Made by a program: the position numbers and the translations under genes | In this document: in pieces, positions 45,050 through 53,562 of the stretch | Layout: the number at the start of each line of letters is the position of its first letter | Position numbering within the stretch: the first letter of the stretch is position 1 | The notes under the pieces: model-generated | The model's input: the letters and a program-made list of their open reading frames with translations, nothing else | The model's database searches: none | Told to the model about the DNA's origin: nothing | From: Methanoregula formicica SMSP | Lineage (GTDB): Archaea > Halobacteriota > Methanomicrobia > Methanomicrobiales > Methanospirillaceae | Length of the DNA stretch: 64,000 bases | Reading direction: 5' to 3' | NCBI RefSeq assembly: GCF_000327485.1 | Contig: NC_019943.1 | Span: 1,240,001 to 1,304,000 of the forward strand

Positions 45050-46482
45050 CCCTTGATCACCCCGACCGGGACGAGGCGGGCGACAAGGCGGGAGATGCCG
45101 GCATCGTGCACGACCCTTACTACTTCGTCGCTGGGCTTGTACACATCCGGGGCTTCATCGGCAATGGCGTTCTCGTGGGGAGCCCTGACGATAATCCCCT
45201 CTTTTGCAAGGTTCGCGGCCACTTCTTTGCCGCTCAGCCGTTTCTTTGCCTGTGAACGGCTCATGACCCGCCCCGCACCATGGCAGGTACTACCGAAAGT
45301 CTTGTCCATGGCCGTTGCCGTCCCGCAGAGTACGTAGGAGGACGTACCCATGCTGCCGGGAATAATGACCGGTTGGCCGATTGTTGAGAGGTCTGACGGA
45401 AGATCCGGCGACCTGGGACCGAATGCCCGCGTAGCTCCCTTCCGGTGGACACAGACCTGCATCCGTTTGTCATCAACGCGATGCTCCTCGATCTTTGCTA
45501 CATTATGGGCAACATCGTAGACAAGGGGCATTTCATCGTATTCGATACCGAACATCTTTGCCAGGACTTCCCGGACTGCATGCGTGATTAACTGGCGGTT
45601 GGCCCAGGCATAATTCGCTGAAGAAGCCATGGCGCTGAAGTAGTCCCTCCCTTCCGGCGAACTGATGGGAGCGCAGGCGAGCTGGCGGTCAGGGAGTTTA
45701 ATCTGGTACTTTTTTGTCGCAGTTTCAAGGAGTTTTAAGTGATCCGTACAGACCTGGTGTCCCAGCCCGCGTGAGCCGCAGTGGATCATGCAGCAGACCT
45801 GCCCGTCACGGATACCGAATGCTTTGGCGGCGACCGGATCGAAGATCTCGCGGACAACCTGGAGCTCCAGAAAATGGTTGCCGGATCCCAGGGTTCCGCC
45901 CTGCGGAATTCCCCGCTGGCGTGCCTTTGCAGATACTGTTTTTATCGAGGCACCCATCATGCCCCCGGCTTCTTCGCAGCGGACAAGATCGCGTTCATTA
46001 CCATAACCATTCTCCACCGCCCAGCGTGCACCTTTTATCATCATCTCGTCGAGAGCATGCGAGGGGATTTTTTGGGAACTTTTCGCCCCGACACCCGTGG
46101 GGACGACATGGAAGAGTTGATCGATCAGGTCCTTCTTGCGGTTGTTGATATCCTGCAGCGAGACCGGTGTGGTAAGGAGCCGCACGCCACAATTGATATC
46201 GAACCCCACTCCTCCGGGAGAGATGATCCCATCATCCAGGGAGAATGCGGCAACTCCGCCAATGGGAAAGCCATATCCCCAATGGATATCGGGCATGGCA
46301 AGAGCGTGTTTTACGATTCCGGGCAGGGTCGCGACATTGGCAAGCTGAGCAAGCGCCCCCGGCTCAAGGATGCGCCCGAGCGATTCAGAGAGGAAAAACC
46401 TGCCGGGTACCCGCATGCCGGGAATGTATCCGCAAGGAACTTCCCATTCATTTTCCGTGATCCGCACAACACCGTCGATCAT
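45046..46482 (-). CDS. rtcB: RNA-splicing ligase RtcB
   Basis: 478 residues, normal for RtcB and with no intein. GGVGFDINCGVRLL (about residues 90-103) and CMIHCGSRGLGHQV near 226 bind manganese; SCHGAGRVMSRSQAKKRL near 397 carries the guanylated-His region. It joins tRNA exons after endonuclease cuts the intron, using GTP. The archease partner lies just upstream on the same strand, and an intron-containing tRNA is present in this window. Confidence 0.95.
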   Translation of the reverse strand: MIDGVVRITENEWEVPCGYIPGMRVPGRFFLSESLGRILEPGALAQLANVATLPGIVKHALAMPDIHWGYGFPIGGVAAFSLDDGIISPGGVGFDINCGVRLLTTPVSLQDINNRKKDLIDQLFHVVPTGVGAKSSQKIPSHALDEMMIKGARWAVENGYGNERDLVRCEEAGGMMGASIKTVSAKARQRGIPQGGTLGSGNHFLELQVVREIFDPVAAKAFGIRDGQVCCMIHCGSRGLGHQVCTDHLKLLETATKKYQIKLPDRQLACAPISSPEGRDYFSAMASSANYAWANRQLITHAVREVLAKMFGIEYDEMPLVYDVAHNVAKIEEHRVDDKRMQVCVHRKGATRAFGPRSPDLPSDLSTIGQPVIIPGSMGTSSYVLCGTATAMDKTFGSTCHGAGRVMSRSQAKKRLSGKEVAANLAKEGIIVRAPHENAIADEAPDVYKPSDEVVRVVHDAGISRLVARLVPVGVIKG

Positions 46483-46503
46483 CTCATCCCCCTCCAGGTC
46501 CCG

Positions 46504-46911
46504 TTATACATCAAGTAGGATGTCCAGCATATATCCGTTCGTATCGTGCGAAATCGAGAGGCCTGAATAGGAGATGCCCTTGACCTCGGTGCCCCCCGCA
46601 TGTCGTGACGGGTCGAATGGTTCGCCATCAAGCACAGCATGCAGCTCTTCCCTGCAGATGGTGATATCGGCACGGGAAAAAACCAGGCCGTCAACCTCGG
46701 AGATGAACAGGACCTCCGACAGGAAATCCACAAGGAGGGATTCATTGTTGTCGGCATGCAGGGTGAATTCGCGCCGGGTCCCCCCTCTCCGGTCTTTCCC
46801 GTACATCACCTGCATCAGTGCCTCGAATGCATCAGAGAAAAGGGCATTGAGAGTGGGTGCCGATACCTGTATTTTCACATCAGCTGTGTGTGACAGTTCC
46901 GTAAAACCCAT
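46504..46911 (-). CDS. Archease, RtcB-activating protein
   Basis: 135 residues: ELSHTADVKIQVSAPTLNAL (about residues 5-24) is the archease N-terminal signature with the metal-site Asp, then FTLHADNNESLLVDFLSEVLF. Archease speeds RtcB guanylation and turnover. The last base overlaps the next upstream gene by one; only 21 bases separate it from rtcB, so they form one unit. Confidence 0.92.
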   Translation of the reverse strand: MGFTELSHTADVKIQVSAPTLNALFSDAFEALMQVMYGKDRRGGTRREFTLHADNNESLLVDFLSEVLFISEVDGLVFSRADITICREELHAVLDGEPFDPSRHAGGTEVKGISYSGLSISHDTNGYMLDILLDV

Positions 46912-47189
46912 CAGCGGTCGTACCCGTAAGAATCATCGTCAAAGAACGGAATCATCTCCATCTGGATCGAATTGAGGAATCGCGCCTGGTGGATGGAGAC
47001 ATAAATGGTGTGGCCTCCGGCTTTTACGAGAAGATCCGTTTTCTTTGGGGGCTTGATCCGTACTGGTAACAACACGGGGCCACCGCAGGAAGTGCAGATC
47101 CGGAAGTCAGAGTCGCGTTTATCCATGAATTCGATGACTTCTGGATCGATGGTGATATCATGCAAATCAGCCCGGCCATGAGAATACAT
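46911..47189 (-). CDS. Small zinc-ribbon-like protein
   Basis: 92 residues with one clear CxxC (ICTSCGGP) and a short C-terminal acidic tail. Its start codon lies inside a nested inverted repeat (47171-47216). The protein overlaps archease by one base, so it belongs to the rtcB-archease unit. A single CxxC could still bind metal as a dimer. No family recognised. Confidence 0.7.
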   Translation of the reverse strand: MYSHGRADLHDITIDPEVIEFMDKRDSDFRICTSCGGPVLLPVRIKPPKKTDLLVKAGGHTIYVSIHQARFLNSIQMEMIPFFDDDSYGYDR

Positions 47190-47216
47190 TATGCTCTTAG
47201 CATAGGAATGGCCGGG
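47171..47216. repeat. Nested inverted repeats around a start codon
   Basis: Outer arms CCCGGCCAT (47171-47179) and ATGGCCGGG (47208-47216); inner arms TATGCT and AGCATA (47190-47204). The ATG of the 92-residue gene (47187-47189) lies between the two levels. In the minus-strand mRNA this could hide the start or form an operator. Confidence 0.55.
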
Positions 47217-47248
47217 TAAAAACGGTTATGGATCGGAAAAGGCCTGTT

Positions 47249-47560
47249 TCAGGCAGTGCTGACAATCCTTGTTACGATGTCGACATACTTTTCCTTGAGC
47301 TCGTAGCTGTTCACTCCATCGGAATTCCGCGTTGCACGCAGGATCCCGATGCGGGAAGCGATGATCCCAACCATCGATGCAATCGCATGAAAGGTGACGG
47401 TGAACTGTTTCTGGAGAATGGCCACCAGTTCAGCGATGGTGATCGCTTTTGACTTTACAAAGAGCCGGAGGACTTCGCGCCGGATCCCGGTCCTGTCGCG
47501 GGACAGGTATGACCGGAGCCGGCCCTCAACGACTCTCTTGATCTCGGAAGGAGATCTCAT
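47249..47560 (-). CDS. DUF2551 domain protein
   Basis: 103 residues of the methanogen-restricted DUF2551. The basic SYLSRDRTGIRREVLRLF N terminus and SKAITIAELVAIL, FTVTFHAIASMVG segments fit a winged-helix-like DNA-binding fold (inferred). A TATATATA box at 47583-47593 ends 23 bases before the ATG, so the message is nearly leaderless. Divergent from secF. Confidence 0.75.
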   Translation of the reverse strand: MRSPSEIKRVVEGRLRSYLSRDRTGIRREVLRLFVKSKAITIAELVAILQKQFTVTFHAIASMVGIIASRIGILRATRNSDGVNSYELKEKYVDIVTRIVSTA

Positions 47561-47582
47561 ACATCTAGTGTCAATGGTCGTT

Positions 47583-47593
47583 CTATATATAAT
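47583..47593 (-). promoter_or_regulatory. TATA-like box of the DUF2551 gene
   Basis: On the minus strand ATTATATATAG lies about 23-33 bases before the start at 47560. Confidence 0.55.
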
Positions 47594-47742
47594 TTTTGAT
47601 TTTGCGCGATTTTAAAACCCCTTTAGCAAATTCCGCCAATTAAAAAAGAAACAAAAATTTTCTGCGCAATCATGAAATTGCCCCTACGCGCGAACCCGGT
47701 TACGTCGGTGGAATAGATCGCTTTCACCGGAACGACCTGATA

Positions 47743-47751
47743 ACTATTTAA
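47743..47751 (+). promoter_or_regulatory. TATA-like box of secF-secD
   Basis: ACTATTTAA about 26-34 bases before ATG 47777; predicts a very short leader for the secF-secD mRNA. Confidence 0.5.
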
Positions 47752-47776
47752 TCGTGCATCAACAGATGAGTAAGAC

Positions 47777-48628
47777 ATGGGATTGATCAACTATAACATC
47801 GAGAAATATTCTCCCAAACAGTTGGTAGTTATCCCGCTTGTACTCCTGGTCCTTTCCCTTCTCTTCATCGGCTTCAACATGATGTCGACGGGAATGCCGG
47901 TCACACCCGGTCTTGATTTTTCAGGAGGCACTGCGGTTACTATCAGGACTACTGATACGCAGGATGATCTGCGTGCTGTCTTTGCAGGGTATCCCCTCAC
48001 CGAGATCAGCGACATGAACGATGCGAAGTTCCTCAAGTTTGGAACCATGGATGATGCCCAGTCCAAATCGCTTGTCACCCTGGTCGGTCAGAAATACCCG
48101 GATGCCAGCATCAGCCAGATCAGCGAAACATTCGGTAAATCACTGCAATACCAGGCGTTCATTGCCCTGATCTTTTCCTTTATCGGCATGGCAATCGTGG
48201 TCTTTCTCTCGTTCCGGACCTTTGTTCCCAGTGTTGCCGTTGTGTTATCCGCCTTTGCCGATATCGTCATGACCGCAGCAGCGATGAACCTTGTCGGGAT
48301 TACTCTGACACTGGGTACAACCGCAGCCCTGCTTATGCTGATTGGTTACTCTGTGGACAGCGATATCCTCCTGACGAACCGTGTACTGAAACGCCAGGGA
48401 AAACTGCAGGAGAAACTGGCGGGGGCTTTCCACACAGGAATCGTCATGACCTCAACCACCTTTGCCGCTATCACCGCCCTCTTTATTGTATCCTGGATTG
48501 GCTCAATCCAGATTCTCATGGAGATCTCTGCAGTGCTTCTCATCGGGCTTCTCTTTGATGTCATCAATACCTGGCTGACCAATGCGGCCATCCTGAAATG
48601 GTACGTCCAGAAGGGAGGTGTACGATGA
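47777..48628 (+). CDS. secF: Protein-export membrane protein SecF
   Basis: 283 residues with six membrane helices. The first (KQLVVIPLVLLVLSLLFIGF) precedes a periplasmic-type domain with TPGLDFSGGT; the later helices include AFADIVMTAAAMNLVGIT and IGYSVDSDILLTNRVLK. With SecD it uses the proton gradient to pull exported proteins. It is the first gene of a pair, overlapping secD by four bases. Confidence 0.94.
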   Translation: MGLINYNIEKYSPKQLVVIPLVLLVLSLLFIGFNMMSTGMPVTPGLDFSGGTAVTIRTTDTQDDLRAVFAGYPLTEISDMNDAKFLKFGTMDDAQSKSLVTLVGQKYPDASISQISETFGKSLQYQAFIALIFSFIGMAIVVFLSFRTFVPSVAVVLSAFADIVMTAAAMNLVGITLTLGTTAALLMLIGYSVDSDILLTNRVLKRQGKLQEKLAGAFHTGIVMTSTTFAAITALFIVSWIGSIQILMEISAVLLIGLLFDVINTWLTNAAILKWYVQKGGVR

Positions 48629-50082
48629 ATTCCGCTGAAATCAAAGCGATCCTGACGGACTGGCGCGTTGCAACGCTGATTATCCTTGTCATTCTCTCGC
48701 TCGTTGCAATCGGACCGCACATTGACGAGAAGGGCAACCTTGCAACAAACCTCCAGTACGGCCTTGACCTCCAGCAGGGAGCATGGATCCAGCTTGAGCT
48801 TCGTGCGGAGGTAGTCGGGTTTACAACCGATGAACCGGTTCAGGAATTCGTCACCAAACTCTCAAACAGCCTTGATGCGGATGTCGAACTGATCGACGCA
48901 AACCATATCGAGATACGGAAATATTACACCCAGGCAGAACTGGAGCAGAAGTTTGCCGAAGCAGGTGGGAAGCTTACCAGCTACCAGCAGGGGGTTTCCA
49001 AGGATACCGGCAGCCATGTAAAGACGATTCTTGAAACCAAGATCAATAGTCTGGGAACCAAAGACGCAAAGGTCAACACCCTGGCTGGTTTAAATAATGT
49101 CGTCCGGTATATCCGCGTTGAACTTGCCGGTGTCGACATGGCGGAAGCACAGGAGATTGTCGGCAAGCAGGGGAAGTTCGAGATCCGGATCCAGACCACC
49201 GGTAACCAGACGGAACATGTGCTCTTCGGTGATGTGATCACGAGCGTCCAGAGACCCCAGAAAGATCTCCAGACAAATTCCTGGGGTGTTGAATTCACCT
49301 TAAGTGAAGCAGGTGCCCAGGCGTTCCAGGACGCTGCAATCAGGTACGGTGCAACCGAGGATCCGGATAACCACTACCTTGCAATGATCCTTGATAACAA
49401 GACCGTGTACTCGGCGCCACTGAGTTCGGATCTTGCATTATCGCTGAAGACAACTTCGACACGGCGGATGGTTGCATCTACCGGTACCGGCAATGCCGGA
49501 TCCGACCAGGCAACGAGCCTGGAGATCCACCTGCGTGCCGGGGCCCTCCCGGTTGATGTTGCCGTTGCAGGTTCGGGAAGCACATCCGCGCCCCTTGGCG
49601 AACGCTATAAAATGATGTGTATCCTTGCCGGTCTCTGTGCACTTATTGCTGTAGGTTGTGCAGTGTATTACCGGTACCGCGAGCCCAGCATAGTCCTCCC
49701 GATGGTGCTCATCAATGCCTCAGAAGTCGTCATCCTGCTTGGTTTCATTGCAGCCATCAAGTTCCAGATGGACCTTCCCACAATAGCTGGTCTGATCGCG
49801 GTCCTGGGAACGGGTATTGACCAGCTGGTTATCATCACGGATGAGATCCTTCATGAGGGGAAGGTGCCTTCACCGAACCTTTATCTCAAACGGCTTGCCC
49901 GGGCACTTGGTATCATTGTTGCCGCAGCGGCGACTGTGGTTATCGCAATGATCCCGCTGGCCCTGATGGATCTCTCAACCCTGAAAGGTTTTGCCATCAT
50001 CACCATCCTTGGTGTGCTGGTCGGTGTCATCATCACCCGGCCTGCTTATGGCAGGATCATCATGCAGATCCTCTCCAAGTAA
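48625..50082 (+). CDS. secD: Protein-export membrane protein SecD
   Basis: 485 residues from ATG 48625, which overlaps the secF stop as ATGA and has GGGAGGTG before it; the frame is open up to 48598. An N-terminal helix leads to LQYGLDLQQGAW and a large outside domain, then five helices from about residue 325 with TIAGLIAVLGTGIDQLVIITDEI. A T-rich stretch after the stop may end the transcript. Length is normal for the archaeal form. Confidence 0.94.
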   Translation: MNSAEIKAILTDWRVATLIILVILSLVAIGPHIDEKGNLATNLQYGLDLQQGAWIQLELRAEVVGFTTDEPVQEFVTKLSNSLDADVELIDANHIEIRKYYTQAELEQKFAEAGGKLTSYQQGVSKDTGSHVKTILETKINSLGTKDAKVNTLAGLNNVVRYIRVELAGVDMAEAQEIVGKQGKFEIRIQTTGNQTEHVLFGDVITSVQRPQKDLQTNSWGVEFTLSEAGAQAFQDAAIRYGATEDPDNHYLAMILDNKTVYSAPLSSDLALSLKTTSTRRMVASTGTGNAGSDQATSLEIHLRAGALPVDVAVAGSGSTSAPLGERYKMMCILAGLCALIAVGCAVYYRYREPSIVLPMVLINASEVVILLGFIAAIKFQMDLPTIAGLIAVLGTGIDQLVIITDEILHEGKVPSPNLYLKRLARALGIIVAAAATVVIAMIPLALMDLSTLKGFAIITILGVLVGVIITRPAYGRIIMQILSK

Positions 50083-50136
50083 CAATACCATAGGTTTATC
50101 TTTTTTTTCATCGACAACTCTACCGGGTATATCTGA

Positions 50137-50409
50137 ATGAGCAAACCGGTGTTGTTTGATTTCTTTGCCACGTGGTGCGGGCCCTGCAAGATGCAGACAC
50201 CCATCATCGAGGATCTGGCAAAAAAGATGGGAGATGCAGTCGAGATCCGGAAGATTGATGTGGATCAGCACATGGACCTTGCGGAAAAATACGGGATCCG
50301 GGTCGTTCCCACCCTTATCATCGAAAAAGACGGCAAGGTCGTCCAGTCGATGGAGGGAGTAACGGATCTTCCCACCCTGGAAAACCTCTTGAAACCACTG
50401 GTGGGATAA
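50137..50409 (+). CDS. Thioredoxin
   Basis: 90 residues with the WCGPC active site (Cys14, Cys17) in FFATWCGPCKMQ, then a cis-Pro (VVPTL) near residue 61. A small single-domain disulfide reductase, cytoplasmic because no signal is present. It is one base before the F420:NADP reductase gene, which suggests one transcript, though the reductase partner of thioredoxin is not apparent here. Confidence 0.93.
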   Translation: MSKPVLFDFFATWCGPCKMQTPIIEDLAKKMGDAVEIRKIDVDQHMDLAEKYGIRVVPTLIIEKDGKVVQSMEGVTDLPTLENLLKPLVG

Positions 50410-50410
50410 C

Positions 50411-51061
50411 ATGAAGATCGGAATTGTTGGCGGAACCGGGGATATTGGCGAAGGTATGGCCATGCGCCTCTCCCCTTACTATGATGTGATTGTCGGATCC
50501 CGGGAGCAGGATAAGGCGGAAGCGACCTGCACCATGGGCAGGGAACAGATGACAAAGCGGGGAAAACCCTGCTCAATGAAAGGTGTGACAAACCAGGAGG
50601 CAGTGGATGCTGCGGATGTGATAATTCTCGCAATCCCGTTCAAGCATGCCGCATCGACACTTGCAACCCTCCATGGATTCGAGAACAAGATCGTCGTCAG
50701 TCCGGTCAATCCGATGGAAAAGACCGATCATTTCATTTTTGTCCCTCCCGCGGAAGGATCAGCAGCACTCATGATCCGCAGGATCCTGCCAAAAGATGCC
50801 CGGTTATGCACAGCATTCAACACGATTGCAGCAAACAAGTGGAAGGCGCTGGACGAGGAACTCGAATACTCCGTACCGGTTTGTGGAGATGATGCAGAAG
50901 CAAAGAAAATTGTCATGGATATCGTGAACAAGGTATCACGATTGAAGGCATTTGACGCCGGCCCTCTTGCAGTCTCATCTATGGTTGAGTCCCTGACCCC
51001 CCTGCTGCTTAACATTGCCCGGTATAACAAGATGCGGGATGTCGGGATTCAGTTCCGATAA
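50411..51061 (+). CDS. npdG: F420-dependent NADP reductase
   Basis: 216 residues: N-terminal Rossmann fold GIVGGTGDIGEGMA (about residues 3-16), an NADP-binding VGSREQDKAE near 29, then AFNTIAANKW and a C-terminal DAGPLAVSSMVESLTPLLLN domain for F420. It moves hydride between F420H2 and NADP. It follows thioredoxin directly and is next to the fucA-like aldolase, which in related methanogens feeds F420 synthesis. Confidence 0.92.
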   Translation: MKIGIVGGTGDIGEGMAMRLSPYYDVIVGSREQDKAEATCTMGREQMTKRGKPCSMKGVTNQEAVDAADVIILAIPFKHAASTLATLHGFENKIVVSPVNPMEKTDHFIFVPPAEGSAALMIRRILPKDARLCTAFNTIAANKWKALDEELEYSVPVCGDDAEAKKIVMDIVNKVSRLKAFDAGPLAVSSMVESLTPLLLNIARYNKMRDVGIQFR

Positions 51062-51091
51062 TCTCTCCATTTCTCATTGCGCTTACCCTTG

Positions 51092-51658
51092 ATGATAGTA
51101 CGAGATGAGGAGCGGTACCCTGTGCCTGTACGCGAATTCGAGCGGATCGGAAAACGACTCTTTGCCGAGCACCTCGTTGGCGGCAACTTCGGTAACATCA
51201 GTGTCCGTAAAGGAGATGAGGGCTTTTATATCAAGCGGACCGGTGATTATCTGGATGAAGTCCATGAACTGGTCTTCGTCCCGTTTGTCGGGGTTGTCCC
51301 AAAAAATGCATCCAGCGAGTACCGTGTCCACAGTGATGTATACCGGAACTCTTCCCACCAGGCCATCGTTCATGCTCATCCCCAGGCAGCAATAGCCGCA
51401 TCACTGGTGAGGGATGCGGTCCTGGCGGAAGACAGTGAAGGAAAGATGTTCTGCCCGAAAATTCCCGTTGTTGAGGGAGCACCGGGCACGCAGGAACTTG
51501 CCAATAACGTAGTCTCAGCTCTCAAAACAACAAAACTGGTCATTGTTCGGGGGCATGGGACATTTGCGGCGGGAAAGAATCTTGATGAAGCGTTTCAGTT
51601 GACATCGCTTGCCGACCACTCGTGCCGGGTAATCGCGTTAAAACACTTTTTTCAGTAA
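51092..51658 (+). CDS. Class II aldolase (fuculose-phosphate aldolase-like)
   Basis: 188 residues from ATG 51092 (in-frame TTGs extend to 51077). NFGNISVRKGDEGFYI, HSDVYRNSSHQAIVHAHPQA (two metal-binding His), and RGHGTFAAGKNLDEAF match the class II aldolase/adducin fold. In Methanocaldococcus the MJ1418 aldolase makes lactaldehyde for the lactate part of F420. Because the neighbour is the F420:NADP reductase, a role in F420 synthesis is a good inference; other aldol reactions are possible. Confidence 0.85.
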   Translation: MIVRDEERYPVPVREFERIGKRLFAEHLVGGNFGNISVRKGDEGFYIKRTGDYLDEVHELVFVPFVGVVPKNASSEYRVHSDVYRNSSHQAIVHAHPQAAIAASLVRDAVLAEDSEGKMFCPKIPVVEGAPGTQELANNVVSALKTTKLVIVRGHGTFAAGKNLDEAFQLTSLADHSCRVIALKHFFQ

Positions 51659-51739
51659 GAGATAGCGCCCCGATCCCGTTCTTTTTTCGTAGTAAATCTC
51701 TGTTGATAGGAGAAAATGCAGAATTAGGAAATGAAAAAA

Positions 51740-52669
51740 TCACTTTGGTGGTTTTGGGGGCTGGAGGAGCTGGATCTCCCGGATAATTTCCCGGTGGAAG
51801 ACCAGCAGCATGTCGCTGATGACACCAAACATGAAGATCTCAATCCCTACAACGATAAGGAGCACCGTAAGGATTGTGAGCGGGATATGCTCGATATGGC
51901 CGGGTTGTAACCATTCCAGCAGAACGTAGAGTCCCGTAAGCAACCCGAGCAGGGTTGTAAACAGCCCCATCATTCCGAAGTAGAACATCGGGTTGTTGAC
52001 CCGTGCAAGCCGGTATATGGTGCTGACGATCTTCATGCCATCATGGAACGGGGAGAGTTTGGTTGCAGTGCCGGGGCGACGGGAATATTTTACCGGGACA
52101 ACCATGATCCGGTGGCCGTTTCTCACGGCTTCCACCGAGATCTCGGTCTCGATCTCAAAGCCCTTCTCCTTTAAGTGCATCTGGTGGATGGCAAGTTTCG
52201 TGAACGCCCGGTATCCCGATAAGATATCGTGCAGGTCGCGGCTGTGGGCGATCTTGAAGAGCATATTGAGCATATGGTTGCCAAAGAGGTTCATCCGGGA
52301 AAAAGCACCTTCTTCGGCATTGATGAGGCGGTCGCCGATAACCTGGTCGAACCCGAGGAACAGGGGTGTAAGCATCTTTTCCGCATCTCTGGCAGAGTAG
52401 GTGCCGTCGCCATCAAGCATGAGAATATAGGGCTGTTCGATGACCTCAAATGCCTCGATGATTGCATTTCCTTTTCCTTTCCCGGATTGCGTCCGGACAT
52501 TTGCACCAGCCTCACGGGCAACCTTCACCGTGTTGTCCGTGCTCCTGCCATCCATGACAAGGATGTGGTTATAGCCAAGTGCCTTGAATTCCCTGACCAC
52601 CCCGCCAATGGTCGGCCCCTCATTCAGGGTAGGAATTAAAATGCAGACCTCCTCTTTGTTGAATTTCAT
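51740..52669 (-). CDS. AglJ-like dolichyl-phosphate glycosyltransferase
   Basis: 309 residues. IPTLNEGPTIGGVVRE (GT2 entry) is followed by MLDGDGTYSA near residue 78-87 (DxD), a DILSGYRAFTK acceptor region near 148-158, and two C-terminal membrane helices (about 230-255 and 265-290). This matches archaeal N-glycosylation enzymes that charge the first sugar onto dolichol phosphate, such as AglJ. It stands alone, 17 kb away from the glycan block, and is convergent with the aldolase gene. Confidence 0.86.
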   Translation of the reverse strand: MKFNKEEVCILIPTLNEGPTIGGVVREFKALGYNHILVMDGRSTDNTVKVAREAGANVRTQSGKGKGNAIIEAFEVIEQPYILMLDGDGTYSARDAEKMLTPLFLGFDQVIGDRLINAEEGAFSRMNLFGNHMLNMLFKIAHSRDLHDILSGYRAFTKLAIHQMHLKEKGFEIETEISVEAVRNGHRIMVVPVKYSRRPGTATKLSPFHDGMKIVSTIYRLARVNNPMFYFGMMGLFTTLLGLLTGLYVLLEWLQPGHIEHIPLTILTVLLIVVGIEIFMFGVISDMLLVFHREIIREIQLLQPPKPPK

Positions 52670-52707
52670 TGGTATAGTATTTTTAATCCGGTGTCATAAG
52701 TGCTTCT

Positions 52708-53268
52708 ATGCATCTGCCCAAGAAAGGGCTGAGAGCGCTGGGAATTGCAGAAAGTTATACCGGAAGGACCTGTTCGACACTTGCCGGGGTTGTGATGAGA
52801 AAGGACCTCCGCATTGACGGGTTCTGTTTTGGGAATGCAACGGTCGGGGGGATGGATGCAACCGAAACGATCATTGGGATGGTCAATGATCTCCGGAGAA
52901 AAGACCTGAATGTCATTCTCCTGTCCGGCTGTGTCATTGCCTGGTTCAATGTCATCGATCCCGGTCGGATTGCAGAAGTTTCCGGTGTCCCGGTTATTTG
53001 CGTTACCTATGAAGAATCAGAGGGACTTGCAGAAGATATACGACACCATTTTCCTCATGATGAAATACGGCTTTTGGCATATCAAAATCTGGGGGCCCGT
53101 ATTCCTGTTCGATTGCACACGGGCCAGACTATCTATCTCCGTAGCTGGGGGATCACACCGGATAATGCAGGACGTCTCTGTAATGATTATACGCACGAGG
53201 GGGGGATCCCGGAACCCCTGCGGGTGGCCCGCCTCTGCGCCCGTTCGTGCTCGTTTTGCGTCCCGTAA
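52708..53268 (+). CDS. DUF99 family protein
   Basis: 186 residues with the VMRKDLRIDGFCFGNATVGGMD motif region (about residues 29-50) and a GCVIAWFNVIDP segment in the middle, both typical of archaeal DUF99 proteins. Some members have been reported to cut DNA at deoxyuridine (endoV-like); this member's activity is unverified. Divergent from the AglJ-like gene with a short gap. No signal or membrane segment. Confidence 0.82.
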   Translation: MHLPKKGLRALGIAESYTGRTCSTLAGVVMRKDLRIDGFCFGNATVGGMDATETIIGMVNDLRRKDLNVILLSGCVIAWFNVIDPGRIAEVSGVPVICVTYEESEGLAEDIRHHFPHDEIRLLAYQNLGARIPVRLHTGQTIYLRSWGITPDNAGRLCNDYTHEGGIPEPLRVARLCARSCSFCVP

Positions 53269-53335
53269 AAACCATGACGCGAGGAAAAATTTGCCCCGAG
53301 AGGTGACTTCAAATAAACGAAAGAAAAATGATTGG

Positions 53336-53345
53336 TATAAATATA
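53336..53345 (+). promoter_or_regulatory. TATA-like box of the rubredoxin gene
   Basis: TATAAATATA predicts transcription from about 53366, just before ATG 53371. ATG 53356 would then not be in the mRNA. Confidence 0.5.
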
Positions 53346-53370
53346 CGATTCTCGAATGGAGTTGTTCCCC

Positions 53371-53562
53371 ATGGTTGTGGAAGAAAAGCTTGCACGCTGG
53401 GTCTGTCTTGAGTGTCACTATATCTATGATCCGGTAAAAGGCGACCCGAAGAATGGAATCCCGGCAGGAACTCCCTGGGAAAAGGTCCCTGATACATGGC
53501 GATGTCCTGAATGCAAAATACTGAAAGCAAAGAAGGGTGTCTTCAGGCGCCTAGACGACTGA
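53371..53562 (+). CDS. Rubredoxin
   Basis: 63 residues with both iron-binding pairs: CLECHYIYDP and CPECKILKAKKG. Gly-rich centre DPKNGIPAGTPWEKVPDTWRC is the family signature. A one-iron electron carrier in the cytoplasm. Start ATG 53371 is favoured over ATG 53356 by the TATA box. Its last 20 bases overlap the convergent pilin-like gene. Confidence 0.93.
   Translation: MVVEEKLARWVCLECHYIYDPVKGDPKNGIPAGTPWEKVPDTWRCPECKILKAKKGVFRRLDD

Noticed and set aside
45046-46482. Intein in RtcB
   Set aside because: Length (478) and motif spacing are normal, and no intein splice motif is seen.
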